DNA from: Chara braunii
Lineage: Eukaryota > Streptophyta > Charophyceae > Charales > Characeae
Direction: 5' to 3'
NCBI GenBank assembly: GCA_003427395.1
Contig: BFEA01000271.1
Coordinates: 1,839,254 to 1,861,571 of the forward strand
DNA: 22,318 bases
A model generated the notes under the pieces. That model made no database searches and had not been told where the DNA came from. It saw only the letters and a list, made by a program, of their open reading frames with translations. Positions 9,422-19,468 of the stretch are shown here, piece after piece. Position 1 is the stretch's first letter; the number at the start of each line of letters is the position of its first letter. The translations under genes and the position numbers were made by a program.

Positions 9422-9675
9422 GTAAACCGCTAAAAGTTGTCCTCTGCTTCAGGTAAACTGGCGGTTTATGGCTAAGAACTTGTGCACAGACTGCAAACAC
9501 CTAGCATAATATGTCATTATATTCTACTTTCCATACGTTAAACCACCAGTAAACCGCTAAAAGTTGTACTCTGCTTCAGGTAAACTGGCGATTTATGGCT
9601 AAGAACTTGTGCACAGACTGCAAATACCTAGCAGAATATGTCATTATATTCTACTTTCCGTACGTTAAACCACCA
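9422..9675. repeat. Tandem duplication, two 127-bp units
   Basis: Unit 1 (9422-9548) and unit 2 (9549-9675) differ at only a handful of positions and are joined without a gap. Both begin GTAAACCGCTAAAAGTTGT and end TTAAACCACCA. The low divergence suggests a recent event. Confidence 0.95.
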
Positions 9676-10254
9676 GTACCTCACCCAAGGCAAAACTTGA
9701 GAATTGAAATTGTGTCAATCAGGGTTCTCTGGATGAGCTACTGGACCAAAATGGCTGGCGCTGGCAATCGAAAACAAAAAAGGTCTGCCACTGGAGGTTC
9801 ATTTTTCTTTGGCGCACAGTGCAAATCCGAAAAAAGAGGCCCGGAGGTTCTGGCGGCTGGACTCCTGCACAGCCTTGTGCGCAGAAGGCAAGTATCAAGC
9901 AGTGAGGTTTCCAAGGACGGTGCCAGCGAAGACGATCCCCCCGAACCATTTGTTGGAGACAAACCTGAAACCGAACAATGGGATCACAGTTCAAAGTGGG
10001 TTGGTTACTATGGTTAGCCATGGTCAGACACAAAAGGTTCCTGGGAAAAAATGGGATTTGCCGTGAAACCAGGCACGCATCCACTATTGGGTTTTAAGTT
10101 TTAACTTTTTAATTTGTAAAGCAACAAGGTCCATCTGAGGTTCGGCTTGGGTATGGATGGGTCTTGTGGAGAGTTCCTTGCTGCAAAGTTCGGCATATAC
10201 ATCCTTGCCCGCGACAAAAAGAAGTGTGACATCATAATCATGTACAAGCACAAA
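9676..10254. other. Stretch between tandem repeat and element B, no gene supported
   Basis: A 140-codon open frame (9595-10017, +) begins inside the second tandem unit, so its N-terminus is repeat-derived; the rest has no recognised domain. The opposite strand has an overlapping frame of similar length. The end of the putative LTR of element B falls somewhere near 10140-10260 but could not be fixed. Confidence 0.4.
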
Positions 10255-11366
10255 CAAATACAAGCATGCAAGTGCAAGGCTTATGAGCAGGAGGGATAGA
10301 CAGAAAACCAGGTTACAAAATCAACTAGCTTAGATAGTCTTGTACCAAGAAGAGAGCACAATGCACCAAGATACTAAGTCAATAAGAGCAATACAATGAA
10401 CTCTGATGTCAATGTTGCCACGCTCTGGTCACACCAACACACTATCCAGTGCCTCTCCTACTGTCTGGTGCTGACGCCCAGCCTACTCTACTCAGCCTAA
10501 CTATTCTATCTACGTTCTTGCATCCAGATCAAATAGCAGTTGAGGACCAACGTACGTTGACGTCATCACCAGTGCCGACCGTCAGCATACACCAGGTATG
10601 TGCTCTCTCCTCCCCTCATCACACGTTGACTACCCCTCTGCATGCGGCTCCTTATCGAAGACCACCATTGTCAACACCTGCACCTGCAGGCTCGGCCCGA
10701 CTATGGCCGCCATGCGCTCACTGCCACCCTCTTCACCACTCAGCGCCCGCGCGCGGCCCAGCCTGCCTGCATAGCGCAGCTTCGCATGACACTGCAGCAG
10801 CGTGGCCGAAATGCCTGCACAGGCCAGAATGCCACAACGCTGTGCAGACGCTTTCCTTGATGGAAAATGCGCCCGTGTCTGGCTGGCCTGGCCAGGCGTG
10901 TGGGGGGCCCAGTAGCTTGCCTCTGGCCCCAAGTATCTGCGCCCAGGCTCAGTTTCCGAAACTGGCCTGGGCCCCGTGCAGTTAGGCATGTTTGGGCAGC
11001 CACGCAGCTTCCAAGTGTTCGCAGCATTCCCATTGGCTCTTGACTCATGTGTGACGGCAATGCTGCTTTCTCATTGGCCCGCGGCCAGTCCGTGACGTGT
11101 CCGCCTCACACATCGTGTGCCCAGGGTGCAACCACCTGAGCCCTGTGCTCAACTGTACAGCGCAGCCCTTGCTTCTGGAAAGATCCTGGAGGCTCGCGTT
11201 GCTCTGTAACCAACTGGCATGCTGCAACTGTCTGAATCCCCACATATGGAAAAAATGTTGAAAACAGGCCCCTCTTGGATATGCAGGCCCGCCTCACTAG
11301 GGACCGTGGCTCAGAACACATGTATGTCTGATAAGGGCGCCGCGAGGGCTCAATCCTCGCATTCCA
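10255..11366 (-). mobile_element. Putative 3' LTR of element B
   Basis: Read on the minus strand, the sequence after the element B pol aligns piecewise with the sequence after the element C pol. Examples are CCATATG near 11240, ATGCCAGTTGGTTAC near 11220, GGCCCAGGCC near 10970, GTAGAGTAGGCTGGGCG near 10490 and TTCATTGTATTGCTCT near 10400. It opens with a purine stretch (GGGGA) followed by TGGAATG at 11366, as expected for a polypurine tract and LTR start. Both copies lie after pol, so calling it an LTR rather than a long 3' UTR is an inference; no 5' copy is visible. The outer end is uncertain. Confidence 0.55.
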
Positions 11367-11400
11367 TCCCCGTTAGCTTCGAAAGTCCGCTCAGATGCTT

Positions 11401-12510
11401 CTACACAGGTGCTTTTCCCTTCAGTCTTCATTCAAACTCTGCCACGGTCTGAGGTGCTGTCTTGACAAGCTCCTCTCTTGTGAACCAACGATCTTCTTTC
11501 AGATCTGTATGATGCCTGAATCTGATCCGGTACTCCCTCATAGGTTTGGGCAGCCTACCCCTGCCAGTAGGCTTGGGAATAGGCTAGTCTCTGTGTTCTA
11601 AGATGTCCTCGACGCCCATGTGGCCATCCATGGTTGGGGGCAGCATTGACCTTCTTGTTGGGAACAGATCTTTCTCAGCAAAACATGCAAGTTTGGAAGC
11701 GTGAAATACAGGGTAAGTGCGCCGATGACCAAGGATTCTGATGACGTACGATGGACCATCTAGATCACTACCCACAATGTCTAGGACTTCCCACGGACCA
11801 AAGTACTGCGGCATTAACTTTCTTGAGATGCCAAACTCCTGTCCCAGTTCACTAGCCTTTACCCGGACTCATTCCCCAACCTGAAAGGTGGACTGTCGCC
11901 TATGCTTGTTCTCAGAGGAAATCATTGCCTCTTGACTCTTGAGACTTTCTAATATGCTCGACAGCCTGCTGCAAAAGTTTCTCATACTGGACACCAAATT
12001 CAATGCTTCCAGGAGTTGCAGTCGGTCGGTTTTCAGGTAGGAGGAAGTCCAAAACAGATCTAGGCTTCCACTCCAAATGCAGCTGGTTGAGACTGACGCC
12101 GGCGGTGCTGTGTACAGCATTATTGTACAGACTGGCAATGAGAGGAAGTTTCTCATCGCCGTCATCTTGGATGGGCTTGATGTAATGCCTCAGCAGACGC
12201 TGCACCACACGATTCATCGGTTCCGTTTGACTATTTGCTTGGATGATTCCCCGAAGTCATTCGGAGTTGACTGCTCATCTGTTCAGCAGCCTTCTTCCAC
12301 ATCTCGCTTGTGAATCAGACATCTTTATCACTGACAATGGTTTTGGGCAGTCCAAAGTCACGCACCCAGTTATCCTTAATTAACTTGATGACTTGTTTTG
12401 TCTTTGCTGCTAGCGAGAAATTTGTGGTTGGGGGCAGCTATCTCCAGGTACGTTGTTCCCATTCCTTATCTACCCTCTCAATCTCTTCTTACCGTGAGGA
12501 AGTGAGTCCA
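11401..12510 (-). pseudogene. Element B: integrase core, GPY/F and chromodomain fragment
   Basis: Minus-strand translation in several frames matches the element C integrase. QVIKLIKDNWVRDFG is followed by TIVSDKDV, a stop (TGA, complement of 12315-12317) and FTSEMW. Then come MNRVVQRLLRHYIKP (from 12217), KASELG, MPQYFGPWEVLDIVG (from 11814), the GPY/F-like DLDGPSYV and HASKL, and a chromodomain: GVEDILEHRD, a TAG at 11584-11586, REYRIRFRHH and DRWFTREELVK. The C-terminal tail TAPQTVAEF continues without interruption into a TGA at 11428-11430 and an in-frame second stop at 11401. RT and gag are missing. Above about 12430 similarity fades. In life the chromodomain would direct integration to histone-marked chromatin. 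Confidence 0.85.
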
Positions 12511-13397
12511 ACTTGAGTGTCCTCTCTTTTGAAAGGAGTCGTGTGCGCTCTATCTGCAGAGACAACATTCTTCCCGGTGGCGCATCTGGCAGGAGAGGGC
12601 GGTGCCTCTGAAGGGCCCTGGTCGAAGCACGGGTCACGGTCACCATGCCAACCCATGGGAGTAGTACATGCAGGCCATGCTGCTTTGTCCATTGAGGCTC
12701 TTTGCTACGCTGATAGAAGGGGTGTGCGGACTGACCAGTCCTACGGAGACGCTCCCAGACCGTCTATAAACATTTCTGGTTGGGGTCTGAACTGTCCACT
12801 GGCTGTGATCGTCGTCCTGATTGCGACGTTAAAGAATTCCTAAGGACTCTCGGAGGCTGTCCGTAAATTGCCTCTTGAGGGCCAGATCAGTCAGACGTAA
12901 GGCTCGTTGCACGCGAGGGTAAACAAAGGGCAGGCTGGTTATAAGCATACTTCTTGGGCACAGGGGTGGGCCGTGGTTGCACACCTTAGACACCGCACCT
13001 TGATGATGCTCATAGGTACGTTGGATACGGGGGAAGGGGGATTCCAATTGTGAACTCAACTGTACATCACTATATTATCCATTGTGCATACATCTGCTGA
13101 CTGTAGTTTATTTTATCTTGATTAGTTGGTTGACAGACTGCTAACACCTAACAAACAACCTAGAGTAGGACTGTAATCTATCATAGTCAGTTCTTCTTAA
13201 AGCCTCTGTGCAGAACTAATCAAAGGTAGAGGTAGACTACACGTGTACAGTTTGTGTAGGTGCTGTTGATGCCGCTTGACTACTAGTCTAGGTAACTCGC
13301 CGGATATCTATCATTTTATTTATTTTTAGAACTGGTCAGACGTATGCGGCGGTAGGTCCCAGAGAGGACATTAGTGCAGACAGCGTCTGCCTAGCCC
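12511..13397 (+). other. Region 5' of element C gag: probable degraded leader or 5' LTR remnant
   Basis: No coding sequence is recognised. Element B pol ends near 12510 on the other strand, which leaves less than 900 bp for a 5' LTR of C, shorter than the 3' one, and no clear match to 19563-20650 was seen. A TATA-like TATAAA lies at 12765-12770. TGGTCAGA at 13333-13340 weakly recalls a tRNA-iMet primer site. A hairpin GCAGAC-AGC-GTCTGC sits at 13376-13390, just before the gag ATG. The 5' LTR is therefore truncated, replaced or too diverged to see. Confidence 0.35.
12765..12770 (+). promoter_or_regulatory. TATA-like element upstream of element C gag
   Basis: TATAAA at 12765-12770 is about 630 bp upstream of the first gag ATG, a plausible distance for a promoter in a 5' LTR. 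There is no independent support. Confidence 0.25.
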
Positions 13398-15242
13398 ATG
13401 AGCGGATCAGAGGGTGGGGAGGATAGATCTGACGATAGGAGGCAGACACAACGGGATACCGGTAGGATACCCGTTGTGTTCCAGGTTCTACTACCAGGAG
13501 ACGAGAGAAAGCTCAGGGCCGAGGCAAGGGCCCGCAATCTAGAGAATGCAAGAGAGGCAGCAGCAGCGTTTGACCGTGAGTTAGCAGCAGCAGCAGCTAG
13601 CGCAGTAGCACTTCAGCCACCTCTGTTGCAAACTCTATTGGTCCGAGTTTGGGTATGCCACCCAATGAGACCAGTTCACAGTCCATCTCCAGTACGTCAG
13701 GAGCTGGCACTAGTCAGATGGCGGGTTCGCAGTACAACTCGCCACCTCCACGCGGGAGCAGATGGAGCTCCAACAAGTAGAAAGGATTCGCTTAAGAGGA
13801 ACTCGGACAGGCTACTAAAAGAGAGAAGGAGATTAGAGATAGGAGTGTCCGACTAGAGGGTAGGGAGGCAGACAAGGCTGCACTAGAGGGGTTAGATGAC
13901 TCGACCCTTGGCAATAATGAAAAAATTCTTAAGGCGAGCATCCTGTCCATGCACGCATATATGGATAGTAAACTGGATACAATCCAGGACACCTTGGACC
14001 AGATCTTGAACGCCATGCACAGGCCAGGAATCGGGCCAGCAGTTTTGCCATCGCTGCCATTCTCAGCGACGACAGACCCCTATGCCGCTCAGTCCGTACC
14101 ACCACCAAGTGGTACATCAGCAGCAGCCCTATCTCAGACTATTGCTTCTTCATCTTGCGGTCCAGCGACTGGTGCTACACCACAGTCGCCACCTGTCTCG
14201 CCGACGGGACAACAATTTCCTTGGTATCCCAAGACCCCCTTGAAAACACCTCCAACCTTCTCAAGAGACAAGAAGGATGAGGCTCTTGACACATGGTTGA
14301 GAACGGTGCCAGTGTGGCTGAGGGCACAAAGGACATTGGTAGAGGAGGAAGTGATTACTGTTGCATTCTACTTAAGAGGGTTCAGCAGCTCGCTGGCTAA
14401 ATGGATTGGTAGCTTCAAAGGGGTTCGGCAGGAACATGGGTGATTGGGCGCAGACCCACACCCTAGAAAGCTTTATGGATTTAGTGGACGCACGATGGCA
14501 CAACCCTCAGCAGGCACATATTGCCACTGATGGGTTGTTAAAGCTTGATGCTAGGAAGTACAAGTCAGTGCGAGAGCTTACCACGACCGTAGAGCGTCTG
14601 ACCGTTGTCCCGAGAGTGGAGTACAATCCACAGGTCTTATTGACCATGTTCTTGAGATGTCTTCCCACGGCAATCAAGAACTTACTGGCCTGTGAGGCTC
14701 GGTTAGAGTATCACACGTTTGAGACATTTAGTAAGAAGGCCCTAGATTTAGAGGCTACACTGGGTAGTGCTCAGACCCCTTCTATGGACGAGAGAAAGAA
14801 GAAGACTCCACAGGAATGGAAGAAGAAGGGTAGTCGATTGATGATGGTTGATTCCGAAGGGAATCAAACTGAAATCGATGATGTTTCTGAACTTGTGGAG
14901 GGTGCAAAGTTAAACGGCGAGGAGAGTGCTGAGGGTAGCAACCTCGCCGCAGTAGTTAAGACTAAGGCAACGGGCCGCAGCAAGGGCGGTCAGCAAAGGA
15001 GTCAAGGGCAGGCCGCTAACCCAAACAAAATAGCAGCTTGGGTTAGAGCAGGCCTGGATCAAGAAGTGTGGCAGGACCGTTGGTCGCGAGGTGCTTGCAT
15101 AAACTGTGGCGAGCACGGCCATACGCAGTTTGAGTGCAAGAACCTGAAGGTCTCGCAGAAGATCCCTCCTAAGGGTGGGTTTCCTTCTTCTCAGTCTGGG
15201 GCCTCTACGAGCTCCAGCTCGGGAAACACTTGGGGCCGGTAG
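13398..15242 (+). pseudogene. Element C gag with CCHC zinc knuckle (frameshifted)
   Basis: The first ATG is at 13398. The N-terminal part (to about 13620) is acidic and basic with Ala-rich helices. One or two indels then move the frame, and from about 13818 a coiled-coil-like stretch (EKEIRDRSVRLEGREAD) leads into MHAYMDSKLDTIQDTL at 13949. A Pro/Ser-rich linker precedes the capsid-like part (DTWLRTVPVWLRAQ). A further one-base change near 14420-14430 shifts to the frame that continues through MGDWAQTHTLESFMDLVDAR to the end. The nucleocapsid knuckle CINCGEHGHTQFEC (C-X2-C-X4-H-X4-C) lies at about 15097-15138 and is intact. The frame ends at TAG 15240-15242, overlapping pol. Gag would form the virus-like particle and package element RNA. 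Confidence 0.85.
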
Positions 15243-15262
15243 AAGTTGTAGCTGCTTCTACT
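15221..15262 (+). promoter_or_regulatory. Candidate -1 ribosomal frameshift site between gag and pol
   Basis: G GGA AAC at 15221-15227 fits the X XXY YYZ slippery pattern exactly in the gag frame (TCG GGA AAC). The pol frame is the -1 frame relative to gag and is open from 15221. Eleven bases downstream a perfect 7-bp stem, GTAGAAG (15239-15245) with CTTCTAC (15255-15261), closes a 9-base loop. The gag TAG stop lies inside the 5' arm. Slippery site, spacer, hairpin and frame all agree. The alternative is that gag and pol were one frame and a single-base mutation separated them. Confidence 0.5.
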
Positions 15263-16209
15263 ATCGTTGAAGCGGGTGATGTACCCTCCCCGTTTCAAGA
15301 GTTGGCTGAAGCTATCGACTCCTTGGTCACCCCGCAGACACATCCGAACCCAACTATACTCTGTACGTTGGATGTGTCTGAAGCCTTAGAGGACCTTCAA
15401 CGTGAGTGGTCGACAAGGGACCCTCGTGAGTCCTGGGTGGCACTGGGTAGAGGTCCTAGAGGGGAGCATTTCATTGTGGAAGTTGGTGTGGGTGGTCGCA
15501 AGTGCGGCGCCTTCGTAGACATTGGCTCCACGCGAAACTTCATAAGTCGCGACTGCGTTGACAGACTGCGCCTAAAGGACTGGGTGCAGCGCCTTAGTAG
15601 ACCGGTAGCATCTACTTTGGCCAACAAAGAGCGCATGTTGGTGGAGGACTACGTTAAAGATGTAGTCTGCACTTTCTCCTACCCAGGAGGAGAGAGAAAC
15701 CATAACATATCATTCCTGGTGAGCGACGAGTTGCCCTTTGACATATTGGGCATGTACTACCTCGAGGTTGCCAAGCCTCAGTTTGACTGGGACAAGAAGG
15801 TGTTGAAGCACGAGTTGCCTAATGGGAGGACCGTTACACTGGCTAAGTATAAAGCCAATAGGTTAATAGACTCCTATGGGTGCTTACGCGCATCTGCCTT
15901 CTATAACTATTATAAACAGAACCAAGAGGAAGGAATGTACTTAGTATATGTCTCTGAGAAAGGGGAGGCCGTTAAAACTCCCCCAGAAATAGAGACAATC
16001 GTCGCTAAGTACCCTGATCTGTTTGAGGAGCCCTCAGGAGTCGTAGACAGGGAGGTTGTCCATGCCATAGAGATCATCCTAGGTAGTAAGACACCTAAAG
16101 GGAGAATCTATAGGATGGCTCCGCCCGAGTTGGACGAGTTTCGTCGGCAACTGAAAGAGCTCACAGAAAAGGGTTGGATTCGGACTAGCACTTTCCCTTT
16201 CGCTCACTA
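15221..16209 (+). pseudogene. Element C protease and start of RT
   Basis: The open -1 frame runs from 15221 to a TAG at 16208-16210. The retropepsin active site reads FVDIGSTRNFIS (Asp at 15518-15520). The family has D-S/T-G, so the residue after Asp is replaced by Ile, which probably abolishes activity. The second protease motif FDILGMYYLEV follows at about 15740. A linker (KKVLKHELPNG to MYLVYVSEKGEAV) leads to the RT entry PKGRIYRMAPPELDEF and GWIRTS. The frame is then lost by a one-base change in the T/C-rich run at 16190-16198, because RT continues one frame over as LFVPKKGG. Confidence 0.85.
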
Positions 16210-17225
16210 GTCCTGTTTGTTCCAAAGAAAGGGGGAACACGAAGGATGTGCATTGATTATAGAGGCCTCAATGCCATCACTGTTAAGAACGCAGAGCCTC
16301 TACCACGCATCGACGACCTATTGGATAGGGTGCATGGATGTAAGTACTAAACAAAGATACACCTAAAATCCAGCTACCATCAGATTGCCATAAGACCAGA
16401 GGACCAACACAAAACCGCATTTCAGACCAGGTACAGTTTGTACGAGTTTGTGGTGATGCCCTTTGGCCTTTGCAATGAGCCGGGTACATTCCAGCACGCC
16501 ATGAATAGGATCTTCCATGACTACTTGGATAAGTTCGTCGTCGTGTACCTCGACGATATACTTTCTCTAGTAGAGCTGTCGAGGAGCATGCTCAGCATGT
16601 AGACAAGGATGGTATTAGGCCCGAAGATGCCAAGGTGGCTAGCATACGTGACTAGCCACGACCCCAGTCTGTGACTAAGGTCAGATCATTCTTGGGGATG
16701 TGTGGTTATTACCGCAACTTCGTAAAGAATTATAGCACGATCGCATCTCCCTTGACTGATCTAACTCGACCTGACACACCATGGGACTGGACCGACGAGT
16801 GTGAGACAGCTTTCAAGCGTTTGAAGCATGCTCTCTCACATCATGAGGTTCTCATGGTACCCGACCCGCAAAGGCCATTCGTTGTAACCACTAACGCAAG
16901 CCAATAAGTGTTGGCTCAACAGGAAGGGAAAAAGTTGAGACCGGTCGAGTACATGAGCAAAAAGATGCCAACAAAGAAGTTGGCAAAGTCCACCTACGAG
17001 AGGGAACTCTACGCTCTTTACAAGGCACTTGTCCACTGAAGGCATTATCTGTTAGGAAGGTTCTTCTACTTGAGAACTGACCATCAGACCCTCAAGTGGA
17101 TCAAGACAACCAGTTCTCTCCGACGCACTCAAACGTTGGATTGAAGTCATAGATCAGTATGACTTCAAACTAGATTATGTGAAGGGAGAGTACAACAAGG
17201 TTGCAGATGCATTGTCTAGGAGGGC
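16198..17225 (+). pseudogene. Element C reverse transcriptase and RNase H (deletion, stops)
   Basis: RT resumes with [20 protein letters not shown] and reaches TAA 16348-16350, where the family has a sense codon. It continues through [16 protein letters not shown] and the palm motif YLDD (16546-16557). Just after this, about 35 codons present in element A are missing: HAQHV joins directly to DKDGIRPEDAK. TAG at 16653-16655 replaces Trp before PRPQS. RNase H begins with TTNASQ, where the catalytic Asp has become Asn (AAC 16893-16895), followed by TAA 16905-16907 and loss of about four codons. TGA at 17037-17039 replaces Trp before RHYLLGRFF, and a frame change lies near 17110. The C-end VADALSRR is read at about 17200-17225. 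Non-functional. Confidence 0.88.
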
Positions 17226-17262
17226 AGATTACCTAGGTGCGCTGAGGACGTTACTCGATCTT

Positions 17263-18670
17263 TGGGGGAAGCCTACAAGGAAGATCCCATCACGATGGAC
17301 ATCATCAACAAACTGCAAGCCAAAGACAAGGCCACCTCTGACAAGTTTGTGATAGTGGATGGGTTGCTCTTTCTTGAGAAGGCAGGGTTCAAAAGGTTAG
17401 TTGTTCCATGTAGGGAAATTTTACATAGTTTATTTTAAGGTGAGTGCCACGACGCAACCGGACATTTCGACTACAAAAAGACTAGTGCTAACTTAGTACA
17501 ACGATTTTGGTGGCCTAACATGCTGGGGGGACGATGCAAGCCGCGGACTCAAGCTCCACTGGGGCTTCTGAAGCCTCTACCCATTCCTGCTGGCCCAGAG
17601 CAGAGTATCTCCATGGACTTCATGGATACTCTCGTGACCAGCAAGAATGGCAAGAGGCACATCTTCGTCATAGATGCTAGGTTCACTAAGTATGCTAGAC
17701 TAATTGCCATGCCGGAGAGTGCAAGGACTGAACATGTCATCAAGTTATTCATGGATAACTAACTAACTGGGTGCGTGATTTTGGACAGCCAAAGACAATC
17801 GTTAGTGATAAAGATGTATGATTCACAAGCGAGATGTGGAAGAAGGCCGCTGAACAGATGGGCACCCAACTGCAGATGACTTCTGGGAATCATCCCGAAG
17901 CAAATGGGCAGGCTGAACAGATGAACCGTGTGGTGCAGCATCTGCTAAGGCATTACATTAAGCCCAACCAGGACGACTGGGATGAGAAATTACCTCTCAT
18001 CGCCAGTCTGTACAACAATGCTGTACACAGCACCACCGACGTCAGTACTAATCAACTGCATCTGGGATGGAAGCTTAGATCTGCTCCAGACTTCCTCCTG
18101 CTTGGAAACCGAACTGCTGCAACTCCTGGAACCATTGAATTTGGTGTCCAGTATGAGAAACTGTTGCAGCAGACTATCGAACACATCAAGAAATCTCAGG
18201 AAGCCATGATTGCTTATGAGAACAAGCGTCGCCGACAGTCCACATTTCAGGTAGGGGAACGTGTCTGGGTCAAGGCTAGTGAGTTAGGACAGGAGTTTGG
18301 CATCTCTAGGAAACTAATGCCTCAGTATTTCGGTTCCTAGAAAGTCTTAGACATTGTGGGGAATGATTTGGATGGTCCCTCGTACGGCATTCCTATCCCT
18401 GGTCACTTACGCACTTACCCTATTTTTCACACCTCCAAGCTTGCACCTTTCGCTGAGACAGCACAATTCCCATCACGGAGATCTATGCTGCCCCCAACCA
18501 TGGATGGCCACGTGGACGTCGACGACATCCTGGATCGCAGAGACACGCCTGTTCCCAAGCCACCTGGCAGGGGAAGACCTCCCAAACCTGCGCGGGAGTA
18601 CAAAGTACATTTCAGGCATCATACTGATCCGAAGGAAGATCGATGGATTTCAAGGGAGGAACTTGCCAAG
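17263..18670 (+). pseudogene. Element C integrase and chromodomain (frameshifts, zinc finger deletion)
   Basis: The integrase N-end shows ECHDATGHFDYKK, but after WWPNM (near 17520) the CXXC half of the HHCC finger is deleted and TQAPLGLLKPLPIP follows. The DDE core retains Asp in SMDFMD, Asp in IVSDKD and Glu in GQAEQMN. AACT is present three times at 17757-17768 where B has one, an 8-bp expansion that shifts the frame. TGA at 17819-17821 replaces Arg. TAG at 18338-18340 replaces Trp of the GPW motif. GPY/F (DLDGPSYG, FHTSKLAPF) is followed by a chromodomain: HVDVDDILDRRD, REYKVHFRHH, DRWISREELAK (about 18510-18670). One aromatic cage position is Phe. The tail is cut at 18670 by an insertion. 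Confidence 0.88.
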
Positions 18671-19468
18671 GAGGCCTAGTAAAGATAGAGTATCGGGATA
18701 TAGGGGGGAGGCAGATAGGGTTGGGCCGCTGAAAGCACTAAGGCAGGTGGTTTTTTTCGGTCTGAATGTGCTGTTTATGGTTGCCAATGGTGGTCTTACG
18801 AATGATTTAGGACTCGGGGGATTCCTAGCAACTCATCTTAGGAGGCTCCATTGCTGATAGACTCAGTGATCTGCGGATGTCCGAAGCCAGTACGACGCTG
18901 GCCGGTGCTGGGGTGTTGCCCTGTAACCTGCTGATGCAGGAGTGTGAGGCCTGGTAGAGAGATCTGGGCATGCTTTGGGGTGGGCATTCCAAGGGACAAC
19001 CAAGGGTTGTTGCTGGGACGACGCTGGTCGTAGCTGGAGCGAGTCGTGTTGCCCTGTAACCCAACAAGGTGGGGGTGTGAGGCCTGGAAGAGCTCGGAAA
19101 GGAGTAAGACAGTGCTGGAGAGTTTTAGAAGGGATTGCCAGGGACTTCGAGTTTTTTTAGCACTTGTAGGACGCTTGTTTGGCGATTTTTGCTGTGGGTA
19201 GCCCCCGTTTTTCTGATGATTGCTGTGGAAATTTTCTAAACAGCTTAGAATCTCCATAAAAAAAAGGGTTCCTAGTGTACTTGCAGCACCTTGTGTAGAT
19301 TGCACAGTTGTCTTTGTTAGCCGCAGCCGGGTAATGGCCCCGGGATCTCAAGGATTTTCCATAAACTTCTCAAATTCTCAATATGATTTTGAATGGGACG
19401 CTGGGCCCGGTTCCCATCCCCACGAATAGATTGGAGCATGTCTCATTTAAAAAAAAAAAAAAAAAAAA
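18671..19468 (+). mobile_element. Poly(A)-tailed retro-insertion splitting element C pol
   Basis: Element B reads ...GAGCTTGTCAAGACAGCACC across this site, while element C has GAACTTGCCAAG at 18659-18670 and ACAGCTCC at 19470 onward. The 798 bp between them end in 20 A (19449-19468), so this is an insert made by target-primed reverse transcription of a polyadenylated RNA, in the same orientation as C. At most AAG is duplicated at the ends, which is unusually short. The insert has no recognised protein and holds a two-copy internal repeat at 18893-18956 and 19018-19089. It could be a 5'-truncated LINE 3' UTR, a SINE-like element or a processed transcript; its tail does not resemble the LINE at 7135. 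Confidence 0.85.
18893..19089 (+). repeat. Two-copy internal repeat in the insert, period about 126 bp
   Basis: Both copies contain GACGCTGG, then GTTGCCCTGTAACC, then GTGTGAGGCCTGG. The central part differs by several bases and small gaps. Confidence 0.8.

Noticed and set aside
9595-10017. 140-codon frame as a gene
   Set aside because: Its start and first 27 codons lie in the tandem repeat, and no domain or homologue is recognised.
10449-10985. 178-codon plus-strand frame
   Set aside because: It lies antisense within the putative LTR of element B and has no recognisable domain; GC-rich sequence favours long chance frames.
13333-13340. TGGTCAGA as the tRNA-iMet primer binding site of element C
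   Set aside because: It lacks two bases of the usual TGGTATCAGAG and no LTR end is visible before it; kept only as a remark.
1629-17821. Reassignment of TGA to Trp in this genome
   Set aside because: TGA sits at Trp positions at 1629 and 17037, but at Arg positions in the integrases of B and C, and TAG and TAA also interrupt conserved motifs. Ordinary mutational decay explains all of them.
18838-19305. 155-codon minus-strand frame in the poly(A)-tailed insert
   Set aside because: It is antisense to the poly(A) polarity and without any recognised motif.
19403-19420. GGTTCCCATCC as a tRNA-type B box of a SINE
   Set aside because: Two mismatches at key positions and no A box at a suitable distance.
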